A stretch of 10,403 bases of DNA, from contig JAJQIE010000249.1 of assembly GCA_021199395.1 (NCBI GenBank), forward strand, positions 1 to 10,403, read 5' to 3'. Positions within the stretch are counted from its first letter, which is position 1. Every line of letters starts with the position of its first letter. This document shows, in pieces, positions 1 to 6,758 of this stretch. The notes under the pieces were generated by a model that was not told where the DNA came from, did no database searches, and was given only the letters and a program-made list of their open reading frames with translations. Source of the stretch: Lachnospiraceae bacterium (lineage in GTDB: Bacteria > Bacillota > Clostridia > Lachnospirales > Lachnospiraceae). Position numbers and translations under genes: made by a program.

Positions 1-58
1 AAATCACTCCCTTAGTAGAAATGGAGCCAACGTCAATTCCCAGATATGCTTCTCTCAT
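1..58 (-). CDS. BcrAD/BadFG-type ATPase, N-terminal fragment
   Basis: Only the first 19 codons lie in the window; the gene runs off the low end. The visible protein starts MREAYLGIDVGSISTKGVI. The GIDVGSxSTK stretch is the phosphate-1 loop of the ASKHA (actin/HSP70/sugar kinase) fold as found in activases of 2-hydroxyacyl-CoA dehydratases and benzoyl-CoA reductases. Known family members are homodimeric ATPases that hold a [4Fe-4S] cluster and drive ATP-dependent electron transfer to a partner. The ATG (58-56) overlaps the TGA of the upstream gene (57-55) as ATGA, which suggests translational coupling and a joint function. The cluster-binding cysteines lie outside the window, so activity cannot be judged. 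Family assignment rests on this one motif plus the two neighbours. Confidence 0.82.
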   Translation of the reverse strand, partial: MREAYLGIDVGSISTKGVI

Positions 59-1146
59 CTGATTACCTTCTTTCTCATTCTCAACATATCATAAAAAGCT
101 TCCAGCCTTGTCATCAGTCCCGTGTCGCTGGTCTGTGAATCGTAGGTCAGATACAGGATCGGGATTTTGTAATCCGCGCCAATGTTCTGCAGTACCGGCA
201 TAATGTCGATCTCCGGCGTACAGCCCGCTGACTTTACATGGATGATCCCGTCAAAGCCGCGCTCCGCGTAATCGCGCGCGCACCAGATATTCGCCGTAGA
301 GGTCGGCCCCATCTCATACTCGCACAGATCATGAATCCGCACATTCAGGTTCTTTTCCCCGCTGTAATGCATGTTCCTGTGTGAAAAATTCATCCAGCGG
401 TGAACCTCTACCCCCATATCCGCCAGCTTCTGCTCCAGCTCCAGATTGGAAAAATCATCCTGAACGGTAAAATACTCTCCGATCACTCCTACCCGGAGCG
501 GCTCCTCCTTTTTCAGAGGAATCGCGTGGAAGGCATCTACCAGACGCTGGTGGCCTTCCTCGATATCGTTCTTTGAAACCGCCCGGTCCATATCATTCCA
601 GAACTGATTGATTGCTTTTCTGTAAGCTCCCTTTGTCAGTTCAAAGCCGCAGTTTTTATAATACTCCGCCTCCGCCTCGTCAATGTATTCTACCATTTTT
701 ATAAATTCCATGACAGTGACCGTAAGCCTGGCGGGATGAATCTTTGTATCCAGCCGTTTTAATTCTTTCAGGTAATCGCGCGTTTTCCCGGTCGTATACT
801 CCGCCAGATTGATAAACTCAAACTGGTAGCCGAGATCCCGCAGAATCTGCTCCTGCAGCTCACCGTAATAGCCCAGGCGGCAAATGCCATAGACCATAAA
901 CAGCGTATCCGCGCCGGACTCCAGCGCTTCGATCATACTCCCCAGCGTTGTCTTAAACGGCGTACAGACCGTGTCCGGGCTGTAACGGCTGCCGATATCC
1001 AGCGTTTTTTTCGTCATACGCGGCTGCATGATATACTGCTGTCCTAATCCAACCTCGATCAGATACCGCAGCGCGCAGTTATACCTCGCTATGATCGGAA
1101 AGGCGATCTTCTTTTTTCTTTCATTTATTATCTGCTCTTTCGCCAT
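55..1146 (-). CDS. 2-hydroxyacyl-CoA dehydratase activase-related protein (COG3581-like)
   Basis: This 363-residue soluble protein resembles the C-terminal, HgdB-like part of the large activase-related proteins of Firmicutes. No signal peptide or membrane segment is visible. Cysteines that could bind an iron-sulfur cluster sit in conserved-looking settings: C24 (RYNCAL), C61 (TVCTPFK), C89 (GICRLGYYGE), C275 (DLCEYEMGPTS), C289 and C309 (SAGCTPEIDIMP). The last third (about 216-340) reads like the Rossmann-type half of the 2-hydroxyacyl-CoA dehydratase fold, starting RVGVIGEYF. AGGAG lies 8 nt before the ATG. The gene follows the DUF2229-type gene by 72 nt and overlaps the ATPase gene downstream by 4 nt, so the three are probably one operon and one complex. 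Family knowledge suggests ATP-driven low-potential electron transfer, but no substrate is known, and real dehydratase activity is not implied. Confidence 0.78.
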   Translation of the reverse strand: MAKEQIINERKKKIAFPIIARYNCALRYLIEVGLGQQYIMQPRMTKKTLDIGSRYSPDTVCTPFKTTLGSMIEALESGADTLFMVYGICRLGYYGELQEQILRDLGYQFEFINLAEYTTGKTRDYLKELKRLDTKIHPARLTVTVMEFIKMVEYIDEAEAEYYKNCGFELTKGAYRKAINQFWNDMDRAVSKNDIEEGHQRLVDAFHAIPLKKEEPLRVGVIGEYFTVQDDFSNLELEQKLADMGVEVHRWMNFSHRNMHYSGEKNLNVRIHDLCEYEMGPTSTANIWCARDYAERGFDGIIHVKSAGCTPEIDIMPVLQNIGADYKIPILYLTYDSQTSDTGLMTRLEAFYDMLRMRKKVIR

Positions 1147-1168
1147 TGTCTCTACTCCTGTATCTATC

Positions 1169-1209
1169 GCAGACGAAAACGACTTGCCTCGTTTCCTGTA
1201 ACTGTCTGC
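1169..1209 (-). repeat. Intercistronic hairpin with internal loop
   Basis: Between the DUF2229-type gene and the COG3581-type gene, GCAGAC (1169-1174) pairs with GTCTGC (1204-1209). A second stem, GAAACGA with TCGTTTTC (1175-1182 with 1189-1195), stacks inside it. There is no T-run on the minus strand after it, so it does not look like an intrinsic terminator. It could be an RNA stability or processing element that sets the relative level of the two proteins. The pairing is seen; the role is inference. Confidence 0.45.
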
Positions 1210-1218
1210 CGCATTTAC

Positions 1219-2172
1219 TTACATCGGATTTTTCTTAAATCTCAGTATATCCACGAAGCTTTCCAGCCGCGTCTCCACACCCGCCATACCGCTCTGACCA
1301 TCAAGCATCAGGTTTAAAATCGGCGTACCGTCGTTTCTGCGGAGCATCATCTCGTTCGCCATCGCATCCGGTCCGCATGGAAATACACTGAGCAGAATGA
1401 TACCGTCCACCCGTTTCCGGTTCTCGTATACGCCGCCCGCTATCTCACGGTTTACTTCCCACCTGAGCGTCGGTGAAAACCGGGAGCCCGCCTTCAGCGC
1501 CTCCTTCCGATCCATGACGTCCGATCGCAGCACCGTGACCCCGGCCTTTTTCAGAAAATCCGCAATCGGCTTACCGATATACGCATCGCAGGCCACATAG
1601 CTGTGCGACGCGATCAACACTTTCAAACCGTCGTTTTTATAAAGCGCTTCCTGACGCTTTATCTGAGCTTTCCAGTCTTCATTTTCCGCTTTCTTCGCCT
1701 TTTTGTAAGCTTTCTGAGCTGTCCTTCTGGAAAAGCCGAGTTCCTCCGCCATCGCAGAAAATGCGGTCTCCTCATCCATGCCGTGCTGAACATCTATATT
1801 ATAGGAAAGAAACCTCTGCCCCGTCTCGCGAAACAGATTGCGGCAGACATCGTACAGCGCCTCAAATCGGGTACACATATACCTGCGCACCCCGAAATTG
1901 CTGATCCTCGGCACCAGAATATAATCACACTTCCCGACCAGCTGCTCTACATGGCCGAGATAAATCTTGACAGAAAGGCACATCTCATCAATCGCCCTTG
2001 CCGTCCCCCGCTCCATCGTCTCAAGTGTCGTGGGCGGGCTGACCAGCACATCCAGCCCCAGCTCCTGAAAAAAAGCTCTCCAGAGCACATGATAACGCTC
2101 ATAAAGCAACGCCCTCGGCAGACCGATCACCGGTCTCTGACCCTCCACTTCCACATCTTTCTTTTTCGGCAA
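1219..2172 (-). CDS. DUF2229-type CoA activase-related protein (COG3580-like)
   Basis: This protein of about 317 residues matches the DUF2229 part of activase-related proteins. Near its N terminus is IGLPRALLYERY (about 16-27), followed by SPPTT and AIDEMCLSVKIYLGH (about 60-74), a hallmark region of the family. Numbered from the TTG start, cysteines are C65, C82, C100, C110, C195 (VACDAYIG) and C266 (VFPCGPDA). C65 and C266 lie in the most family-like segments and are candidate cluster ligands. The frame opens with a GTG at 2181, but AAGGAG directly abuts or overlaps that codon. A TTG at 2172-2170 lies 7 nt after AAGGAG and is the better start, so I use it. The gene is first in a minus-strand operon with the COG3581-type gene and the ATPase gene. 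Biochemical function is unknown; a role as a cluster-carrying partner of the ATPase is inference. Confidence 0.76.
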   Translation of the reverse strand: MPKKKDVEVEGQRPVIGLPRALLYERYHVLWRAFFQELGLDVLVSPPTTLETMERGTARAIDEMCLSVKIYLGHVEQLVGKCDYILVPRISNFGVRRYMCTRFEALYDVCRNLFRETGQRFLSYNIDVQHGMDEETAFSAMAEELGFSRRTAQKAYKKAKKAENEDWKAQIKRQEALYKNDGLKVLIASHSYVACDAYIGKPIADFLKKAGVTVLRSDVMDRKEALKAGSRFSPTLRWEVNREIAGGVYENRKRVDGIILLSVFPCGPDAMANEMMLRRNDGTPILNLMLDGQSGMAGVETRLESFVDILRFKKNPM

Positions 2173-2200
2173 ATCTATCACTCCTTCGTTTTTCCCTCAT

Positions 2201-2322
2201 ATAGTAAACGACGTAAGTCGTTTTACTTTGCGCCAGACGCAAGGCTGTGAAGCAGTCATTCCTTATGCGTCCGTGTGCATCATTTATAGTGAACGACAAA
2301 AGGATTTTGTCGTTCACTATAA
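2201..2322. repeat. Compact palindromic element of three hairpins with inverted ends
   Basis: Three stem-loops follow each other. Left: 2203-2212 with 2217-2227, one bulge, loop GTAA. Middle: GACGC/GCGTC (2236-2240 with 2267-2271), AAGG/CCTT (2241-2244 with 2261-2264) and CTG/CAG around a five-base loop. Right: a perfect 18-bp stem, 2284-2301 with 2305-2322, loop GGA. The ends, ATAGTAAACGAC (2201-2212) and GTCGTTCACTAT (2309-2320), are inverted copies with 11 of 12 positions matching, so the outer arms could also pair with each other. It has the layout of a dispersed intergenic repeat or MITE-like element. It lies inside the predicted 5' leader of the DUF2229-type operon and could affect its expression. 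There is no protein-coding potential worth noting. Confidence 0.6.
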
Positions 2323-2340
2323 TAATCAAACATAGTGTTT

Positions 2341-2369
2341 ATAATAATCTTTTCCGAACTTTTTTTCAA
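2341..2369 (-). promoter_or_regulatory. Predicted promoter of the activase-related operon
   Basis: On the minus strand TTGAAA (2369-2364) is followed after 17 nt by TATTAT (2346-2341). Both are close to the housekeeping sigma consensus (5 of 6 each) at ideal spacing. Transcription would start near 2334 and give a leader of about 160 nt that carries the palindromic element before the DUF2229-type gene. Confidence 0.55.
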
Positions 2370-2458
2370 TCACCAAATTGAAGCCAATTTTCCAATGTTG
2401 CCAAACACCCATGCCCGCTTTGCGGACACCGCTAAATATATAAAAGCTGAATTTCCAA

Positions 2459-2487
2459 TTGCCCATCCGGACAGATGATGCTAAAAT
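2459..2487 (+). promoter_or_regulatory. Predicted extended -10 promoter of the HAD phosphatase gene
   Basis: TTGCCC (2459-2464) and TAAAAT (2482-2487) are 17 nt apart, with TG one base before the -10 box, the usual extended -10 form. A start near 2494 would leave a leader of about 107 nt. The promoter is divergent from the predicted minus-strand one at 2341-2369. The stretch between the two promoters is AT-rich and shows only a short CCGC-TTT-GCGG hairpin near 2415. Confidence 0.5.
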
Positions 2488-2521
2488 AGGGGAAAATCTA
2501 TACTTTCAAAAGCAGTTAAGC

Positions 2522-2571
2522 ACGGAATTCGTCTGTTTCTATTCCGTAAACAGGCGAAATGCTGTTTTCGC
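2522..2571 (+). promoter_or_regulatory. Structured leader of the HAD phosphatase gene
   Basis: ACGGAAT (2522-2528) can pair with ATTCCGT (2541-2547). The overlapping pair CTGTTT (2533-2538) and AAACAG (2548-2553) forms an alternative stem. GCGAAA (2554-2559) pairs with TTTCGC (2566-2571). The first two stems exclude each other. I do not recognise a known riboswitch class and see no T-run that would make a terminator, so the function is open. Confidence 0.3.
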
Positions 2572-2600
2572 TGACCTGACAAATCCGGAGGAATCTACCA

Positions 2601-3383
2601 ATGCAAAAAGCACTCTTTTTTGACATAGACGGCACGATATTGGATTTTAAGAATTTTATCCCCGACAGTACCAGGGAGGCACTTCGGCTGCTGCGCGCAA
2701 ATGGGCACCTGACCTTTCTGTGCAGCGGGAGGACCCGCGCTTTTATCCAGAATCCCCGGCTGCTTGCGCTCGGCTTCGACGGTATTGTTTCCGGCTGCGG
2801 CACCGCGGTCGAATACAGAGGCAAAAGGCTGTTCTATCAGAGAATTGAGAGGGAGCTCGCCATTCACACCGTAGAGACTGTGCGAAGCTACGGATTCCGT
2901 CCGATACTTGAGGGCTGGGAATACCTTTACCTCGACGAAGCGGACTTTGCCTCAGATATATATGGAAGAAAGCTGATTCGGGAGATGGGAGAAAAGCTTC
3001 TGCCCATCAAAGACTGCTGGGGAGAATGGGAAATCTCCAAGCTGTCCTGTACGACCGATCATGCGGACAGCGAAAGCTGTTTTGCGGCTCTTGGCGGATA
3101 TTACGACCTCCTCATCCATAATGCGGAGGTCGTTGAGATGGTGCCAAAGGGATTCCACAAGGGGATCGGCATTGAAAAGGTCTGCGAGCGGCTGGGAATT
3201 GACACAGCCGATACCTTTGCGTTCGGGGACAGCGTGAACGACCTCGGTATGTTCGCCACGGCGGGCACCGCGATTGCCATGGGGAACGGTTCAGAAGCTG
3301 CAAAGACCGCCGCGACATATGTGACGGGCAGTCTTTATCAGGACGGCATCTGGAATGCCTGCAAATATTATAATCTGATCTGA
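2601..3383 (+). CDS. Cof-type HAD-IIB family phosphatase
   Basis: This 260-residue cytosolic hydrolase of the haloacid dehalogenase superfamily carries all four HAD motifs. Motif I is DIDGT, with nucleophile D8 and acid/base D10. Motif II is S42 in CSGRT. Motif III is K187 in HKGIG. Motif IV is GDSVND (209-214), with D210 and D214 for magnesium. The large C2-type cap between about residues 80 and 185 and the MVPKG...KG context mark it as a Cof-like IIB member, which usually dephosphorylates sugar phosphates, flavin or pyridoxal phosphate precursors. The substrate cannot be read from sequence. GGAGG lies 9 nt before the ATG. It is the only plus-strand gene here, has its own promoter, and converges on lysC, so no operon partner indicates its job. 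Its length is normal and the frame intact. Confidence 0.9.
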   Translation: MQKALFFDIDGTILDFKNFIPDSTREALRLLRANGHLTFLCSGRTRAFIQNPRLLALGFDGIVSGCGTAVEYRGKRLFYQRIERELAIHTVETVRSYGFRPILEGWEYLYLDEADFASDIYGRKLIREMGEKLLPIKDCWGEWEISKLSCTTDHADSESCFAALGGYYDLLIHNAEVVEMVPKGFHKGIGIEKVCERLGIDTADTFAFGDSVNDLGMFATAGTAIAMGNGSEAAKTAATYVTGSLYQDGIWNACKYYNLI

Positions 3384-3440
3384 CATATGCTATACCATCA
3401 AAGGCATACGCTCACAGGGCAGCATCGCAATGCGCTCAGG

Positions 3441-3480
3441 AACTGTCGCAAAATGGATAAGTAATTTCGCGACAGTTTCT
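3441..3480 (+). terminator. Hairpin terminator after the HAD phosphatase gene
   Basis: AACTGTCGCAAAAT (3441-3454) pairs with ATTTCGCGACAGTT (3464-3477), with one mismatch in 14 positions and a 9-nt loop. On the plus strand the stem runs into TTTCTT, a modest T-tract, 58 nt after the HAD stop codon. On the minus strand it sits just after the lysC stop but lacks a T-run, so it is a weaker candidate in that direction. It may separate the two converging genes. Confidence 0.6.
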
Positions 3481-4796
3481 TACATATGGGTCAGCACAAA
3501 AATATCATAAATTGCCCGGATCGCGCGTTCAAAATCCTCATCCTTTACCCCGATGATGATATTCAGCTCGCTCGACCCCTGATCAATCATCTTGACATTG
3601 ACATTCGCATGCGCGAGCGCGGAAAAAATTCTGCCTGCGGTGCCGCGTGTCGAGCGCATTCCACGGCCAACGACAGCGATCAGCGCCAGATTGGATTCCA
3701 GCTCCAGTGAGTCCGGCGATACCGCACGGTGAATACCGGAGATAATACTCTGCTCCTTCTTCATAAAGTCATCCTGATATACGATGACAGAAAATGTGTC
3801 GATCCCGGAAGGTACATGCTCGAACGAAATCCCGTTTTCCTCAAATACCTGCAGCACCTTGCGGCCAAAGCCGATCTCCGAGTTCATCATATCCTTTTCG
3901 ATCGTGACCGCGCAGAATCCCTTCTTTCCCGCGATACCGGTGATGGTATAGAGCGGCTGGCGGCAGGTATCCTCCACAATCAGCGTCCCCGGATCCTGCG
4001 GGCGGTTCGTATTCCGGATATTTACAGGGATCCCTTCCTGACGCAGCGGAAAAATCGCGTCCGCGTGCAGGACCGTCGCCCCCATATAGGAGAGCTCGCG
4101 CAGCTCCCGGTAGGTGATCGTCTCAATCGTCGCCGGATTCTCCACAATACGCGGATCTGTCACAAGGAAACCGGATACATCCGTCCAGTTCTCATAGAGA
4201 TCCGCATGCACGGCGCGCGCCACAATAGAGCCGGTAATATCAGAACCGCCGCGCGAAAATGTCTTTATGCTTCCATCCGGCATCGATCCGTAAAAGCCCG
4301 GAATCACTGCCGTCTCCATACCGGAAAGACGTTCCCGCATCACCTCGTTCGTCTTTTCCCCGTCAAATACGCCGTCCTCATCAAAGCAGACTACCTCCGC
4401 AGCATCCACGAACGGAAACTCCAGATATGCCGACATGATCAGCCCGTTCAGATATTCTCCGCGGGACGCCGCGTAATCGCTCCCCGCCTGTTCCTCAAAC
4501 TTTTTCTGAATCGTCTCAAACTCCGAATCCAGGTTCAGTTCCAGCCCCAGTCCTTCAATGATTTCCCGATACCGTGCCGCAATCGCCTCGATTTTCCGAC
4601 TGATATCCTGCCGCCCTGCCGCATGATAACAGTCATAAAGCATATCTGTCACCTTCGTATCATTGGAATCACGCTTGCCCGGAGCAGACGGCACAACATA
4701 CCTGCGCTCCTTCTCCGCATGGATAATCGCTCCGACCTTGCGGAACTGCTCCGCGCTCGCCAGAGAGCTGCCTCCGAATTTCACTACCTTCTTCAT
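3480..4796 (-). CDS. lysC: Aspartokinase (aspartate kinase), lysine pathway
   Basis: The enzyme phosphorylates L-aspartate with ATP, the first step of lysine, threonine and methionine synthesis. The 438-residue protein has the amino-acid kinase fold, with KFGGSS (6-11), SRGGSD (181-186) before ITG, and WTDVSG (204-209) followed by TDPR. The C-terminal part (about 285-435) holds two ACT domains, including FSVIV and the MIDQGSSELN stretch (403-412), where family members bind the feedback inhibitor. Lysine sensitivity is likely from its place in a lysine-riboswitch operon but is not proven. GGAGG lies 10 nt before the ATG. It is the last gene of the dapA-dapB-lysC operon, 69 nt after dapB. No fused homoserine dehydrogenase is present. 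Length is usual for a monofunctional enzyme. Confidence 0.95.
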   Translation of the reverse strand: MKKVVKFGGSSLASAEQFRKVGAIIHAEKERRYVVPSAPGKRDSNDTKVTDMLYDCYHAAGRQDISRKIEAIAARYREIIEGLGLELNLDSEFETIQKKFEEQAGSDYAASRGEYLNGLIMSAYLEFPFVDAAEVVCFDEDGVFDGEKTNEVMRERLSGMETAVIPGFYGSMPDGSIKTFSRGGSDITGSIVARAVHADLYENWTDVSGFLVTDPRIVENPATIETITYRELRELSYMGATVLHADAIFPLRQEGIPVNIRNTNRPQDPGTLIVEDTCRQPLYTITGIAGKKGFCAVTIEKDMMNSEIGFGRKVLQVFEENGISFEHVPSGIDTFSVIVYQDDFMKKEQSIISGIHRAVSPDSLELESNLALIAVVGRGMRSTRGTAGRIFSALAHANVNVKMIDQGSSELNIIIGVKDEDFERAIRAIYDIFVLTHM

Positions 4797-4854
4797 CGTG
4801 AACCATCCTCCAAGTTTTTCTCCCGATTTCGGTAATTATTACCTTTTTCATCCT

Positions 4855-4891
4855 GCCGGATTACGTCATCCAGGCTGAATCACGTCATCCA
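4855..4891 (-). repeat. Imperfect tandem duplication across the dapB stop codon
   Basis: The 18-nt blocks at 4855-4872 and 4874-4891 match at 15 positions with a 19-bp offset, sharing ACGTCATCCA on the plus strand. The upstream copy (in the gene's direction) encodes the last DapB residues. The TGA stop codon is formed inside the downstream copy, read in another frame. Confidence 0.6.
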
Positions 4892-5627
4892 TACCGTAGT
4901 AGCCCGCCGGCTTTCCTGACAGAAACGCGGCCGCCTGCACAGCGCCTTTTGCAAAGATGCTCCTTGAATAAGCCGTATGCTTAAATTCAATCACCTCGTC
5001 AAGACCAGCAAACAGCACCTCATGCTCGCCGACAATCGTACCTCCGCGAACCGCGCTGATACCGATCTCCGATTTGTCCCGGCTCTTTTTCTGACGGCTT
5101 CGGTCATATGTGTACTCATACGCGCCATCCATCGCCTCATTGATGCTGTCCGCAAGCGCGATCGCGGTACCGCTCGGCGCATCCAGCTTTCGGTTGTGAT
5201 GCTTTTCCACGATCTCGATATCAAAGCCCGCCGGGGCAAGCACCTTCGCAGCCTCTTTTAAAAGCGCCTGCAGCAGATTGATCCCCAGAGACATATTTGC
5301 CGACTTCAGGATCGCCACCTTTTCGGACGCGGCGGTAATCTGATCCAGCTGCTCCTGCGTATACCCCGTCGTACAGAGCACCGCCGGAACCTGCTTTTCC
5401 ACACAGTACGCAAGCAGTCCGTCCAGAGCCTTTACCGAAGAAAAATCGATCACCACATCCGCTTCCACATCACAGTCCGCGGGAGAAGCATACACCGGAT
5501 AGGGCATACGCCCGGAATCATACACATCAAAGCCCGCCACGATCTCCATATCCTCCCGGCTTCCGACAATCTCTGTCACGACCTGCCCCATATGCCCGCA
5601 GCAGCCGCTCATAATCACTCTAATCAT
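4866..5627 (-). CDS. dapB: 4-hydroxy-tetrahydrodipicolinate reductase
   Basis: DapB reduces the DapA product with NAD(P)H to tetrahydrodipicolinate. With the start chosen here it has 253 residues, normal for the family. The dinucleotide-binding loop is SGCCGHMGQ (7-15). CTTGYT (85-90) contributes to cofactor and substrate binding. The family signature EKHHNRKLDAPSGTA is at 141-155, with H143 and K147 in the positions of the catalytic H159 and K163 of the E. coli enzyme. The frame extends to a GTG at 5651, but no ribosome binding site precedes it. AAAGG lies about 9 nt before the ATG at 5627, and the protein then begins MIRVIMSG as expected. It follows dapA by about 94 nt and precedes lysC by 69 nt. 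The C terminus ends MDDVIQPG, where many relatives end MDDVL; a local duplication may have reshaped it. Confidence 0.94.
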   Translation of the reverse strand: MIRVIMSGCCGHMGQVVTEIVGSREDMEIVAGFDVYDSGRMPYPVYASPADCDVEADVVIDFSSVKALDGLLAYCVEKQVPAVLCTTGYTQEQLDQITAASEKVAILKSANMSLGINLLQALLKEAAKVLAPAGFDIEIVEKHHNRKLDAPSGTAIALADSINEAMDGAYEYTYDRSRQKKSRDKSEIGISAVRGGTIVGEHEVLFAGLDEVIEFKHTAYSRSIFAKGAVQAAAFLSGKPAGYYGMDDVIQPG

Positions 5628-5721
5628 TTTCTCATACCTTTCATCAGACACAGCCCGGCAATCTGTATTATGGTAAATGACCTTCGTCGTTTTCCGGCCT
5701 GCGCTAAAAAAATCTGCAAGC

Positions 5722-6606
5722 TTACAGCAACCCGTAGTTCCTCATTGCCGTCTCCAGGCGCGCGGCATTTTTCTCTTCCATCTCAAACAGCGGCGCGCGC
5801 AGCGGGCCGACCTCCCTGCCCATCAGGTTCAGCGCCTTCTTGACCGGAATCGGATTGACCTCGCAGAACAGCGCCTCGATCAGCTCGATCGCCTCAAGCT
5901 GCAGCTGGCAGCTCTTCTTCACATCCCCATCGAGAAATGCCGCCGCGATATCATGCGTCTGACGAGGCGCGATATTGGAGAGCACAGAAATAACGCCGAT
6001 TCCGCCAAGCGCCATGATCGGGGTAATCTCCGCGTCATTTCCCGAATACAGATCAACACTGCCGTCCGCAAGGCTCATCAGCTTTGCGATCTGTTCGATG
6101 TTCGCGGAAGCCTCCTTTACGCCTACAATATTTTCCACGTTTTTCGCCAGCCATACCACCGTCTCCGGAAGAATATTGCAGCCGGTGCGGCTCGGAACAT
6201 TGTAAAGAATAACCGGCAGGGATACGGAAGCCGCAATCCTTGAATAATGCTGCTTCAGGCCGTTCTGCGTCGCCTTATTGTAGTACGGGCTTACCAGCAG
6301 CAGGCCGTCCGCCCCCATTTTCTCCGCCTCCTTAGAAAGATAGATCGCTGTCTCCGTCGAATTTGACCCTGTCCCGGCAATGACAGGAATTCTTTTCGCC
6401 GTCTTCTCAATGACATAGCGAATGACGTCCAGATGCTCCTCATGGGAAAGCGTGGAGGATTCCCCGGTCGTGCCGCAGACAATAATCGCGTCCGTGCCGC
6501 CCGCAACCTGCATTTCCACCAGCTCGCCCATTTTTTCATAATTTACCGTGCCGTCCTCATGCATGGGTGTGACAATCGCCACGCCCGCTCCCTTAAAAAT
6601 AGCCAT
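5722..6606 (-). CDS. dapA: 4-hydroxy-tetrahydrodipicolinate synthase
   Basis: DapA condenses pyruvate with aspartate semialdehyde, the committed step of lysine and diaminopimelate synthesis. The 294-residue TIM-barrel protein begins MAIFKGAGVAIVTP. Visible active-site residues are T46 and T47 in GTTGE, Y109 (SPYYNK), Y135 (LYNVPSRTG), R140, and the Schiff-base lysine K164 in GVKEAS. AAGGAGG lies 6 nt before the ATG at 6606. The open frame continues upstream to about 6918, but that part is riboswitch and terminator RNA without DapA homology, so 6606 is the start. It is the first gene of the dapA-dapB-lysC operon and lies directly behind the lysine-controlled terminator, so its transcription should fall when lysine is plentiful. 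All catalytic residues are present. Confidence 0.96.
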   Translation of the reverse strand: MAIFKGAGVAIVTPMHEDGTVNYEKMGELVEMQVAGGTDAIIVCGTTGESSTLSHEEHLDVIRYVIEKTAKRIPVIAGTGSNSTETAIYLSKEAEKMGADGLLLVSPYYNKATQNGLKQHYSRIAASVSLPVILYNVPSRTGCNILPETVVWLAKNVENIVGVKEASANIEQIAKLMSLADGSVDLYSGNDAEITPIMALGGIGVISVLSNIAPRQTHDIAAAFLDGDVKKSCQLQLEAIELIEALFCEVNPIPVKKALNLMGREVGPLRAPLFEMEEKNAARLETAMRNYGLL

Positions 6607-6646
6607 ACAAATCCTCCTTCTTGATACATGAATAATATTGTCAGGT

Positions 6647-6686
6647 TCGAAATGTGTGCCGCCCCTGCCCGGCTCTGCGATCGAAC
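6647..6686 (-). repeat. Inverted repeat between riboswitch terminator and dapA
   Basis: TTCGA (6647-6651) pairs with TCGAA (6680-6684), and an inner GCCG pairs with CGGC across a short loop. It lies between the terminator and the dapA ribosome binding site. It may help hold the leader open or stabilise the message; no known function is evident. Confidence 0.25.
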
Positions 6687-6708
6687 AGAAAGCGGTTTTT
6701 GCCTCATG

Positions 6709-6733
6709 AAAAGGGGACTGCCGAGCAGCCCCC
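6709..6733 (-). terminator. Lysine-controlled intrinsic terminator upstream of dapA
   Basis: On the minus strand GGGGGCTGC (6733-6725) pairs with GCAGTCCCC (6721-6713), 9 bp with one G-U pair and a 3-nt loop, followed directly by TTTT (6712-6709). It lies about 25 nt after the riboswitch aptamer and about 100 nt before dapA, the usual place for the off-state terminator of a lysine riboswitch. Confidence 0.85.
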
Positions 6734-6758
6734 AAAGAATACGAAAAATCGGTCTTCA

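Noticed and set aside
1602..2250. Plus-strand frame of 215 codons opposite the DUF2229-type gene
   Set aside because: Shadow of the minus-strand gene, with no start context and basic low-information composition.
2284..2322. 18-bp hairpin as a plain intrinsic terminator
   Set aside because: No gene ends near it on either strand, and it lacks a following T-run. It lies upstream of both flanking genes, so a repeat element or leader structure fits better.
2099..2329. Minus-strand frame of 76 codons across the palindromic element
   Set aside because: It overlaps the DUF2229-type gene in another frame and consists of translated repeat sequence; no homology-like pattern or ribosome binding site is seen.
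3729..4835. Plus-strand open frame of 368 codons antisense to lysC
   Set aside because: It lies fully opposite lysC, is rich in Arg and His as expected of a shadow frame, has no ribosome binding site or family motif, and lysC is unambiguous.
4831..4843. Palindrome GGTAATTATTACC between dapB and lysC
   Set aside because: Short, AT-rich and single; it may be chance. There is no promoter-like pair around it that would make it an operator.
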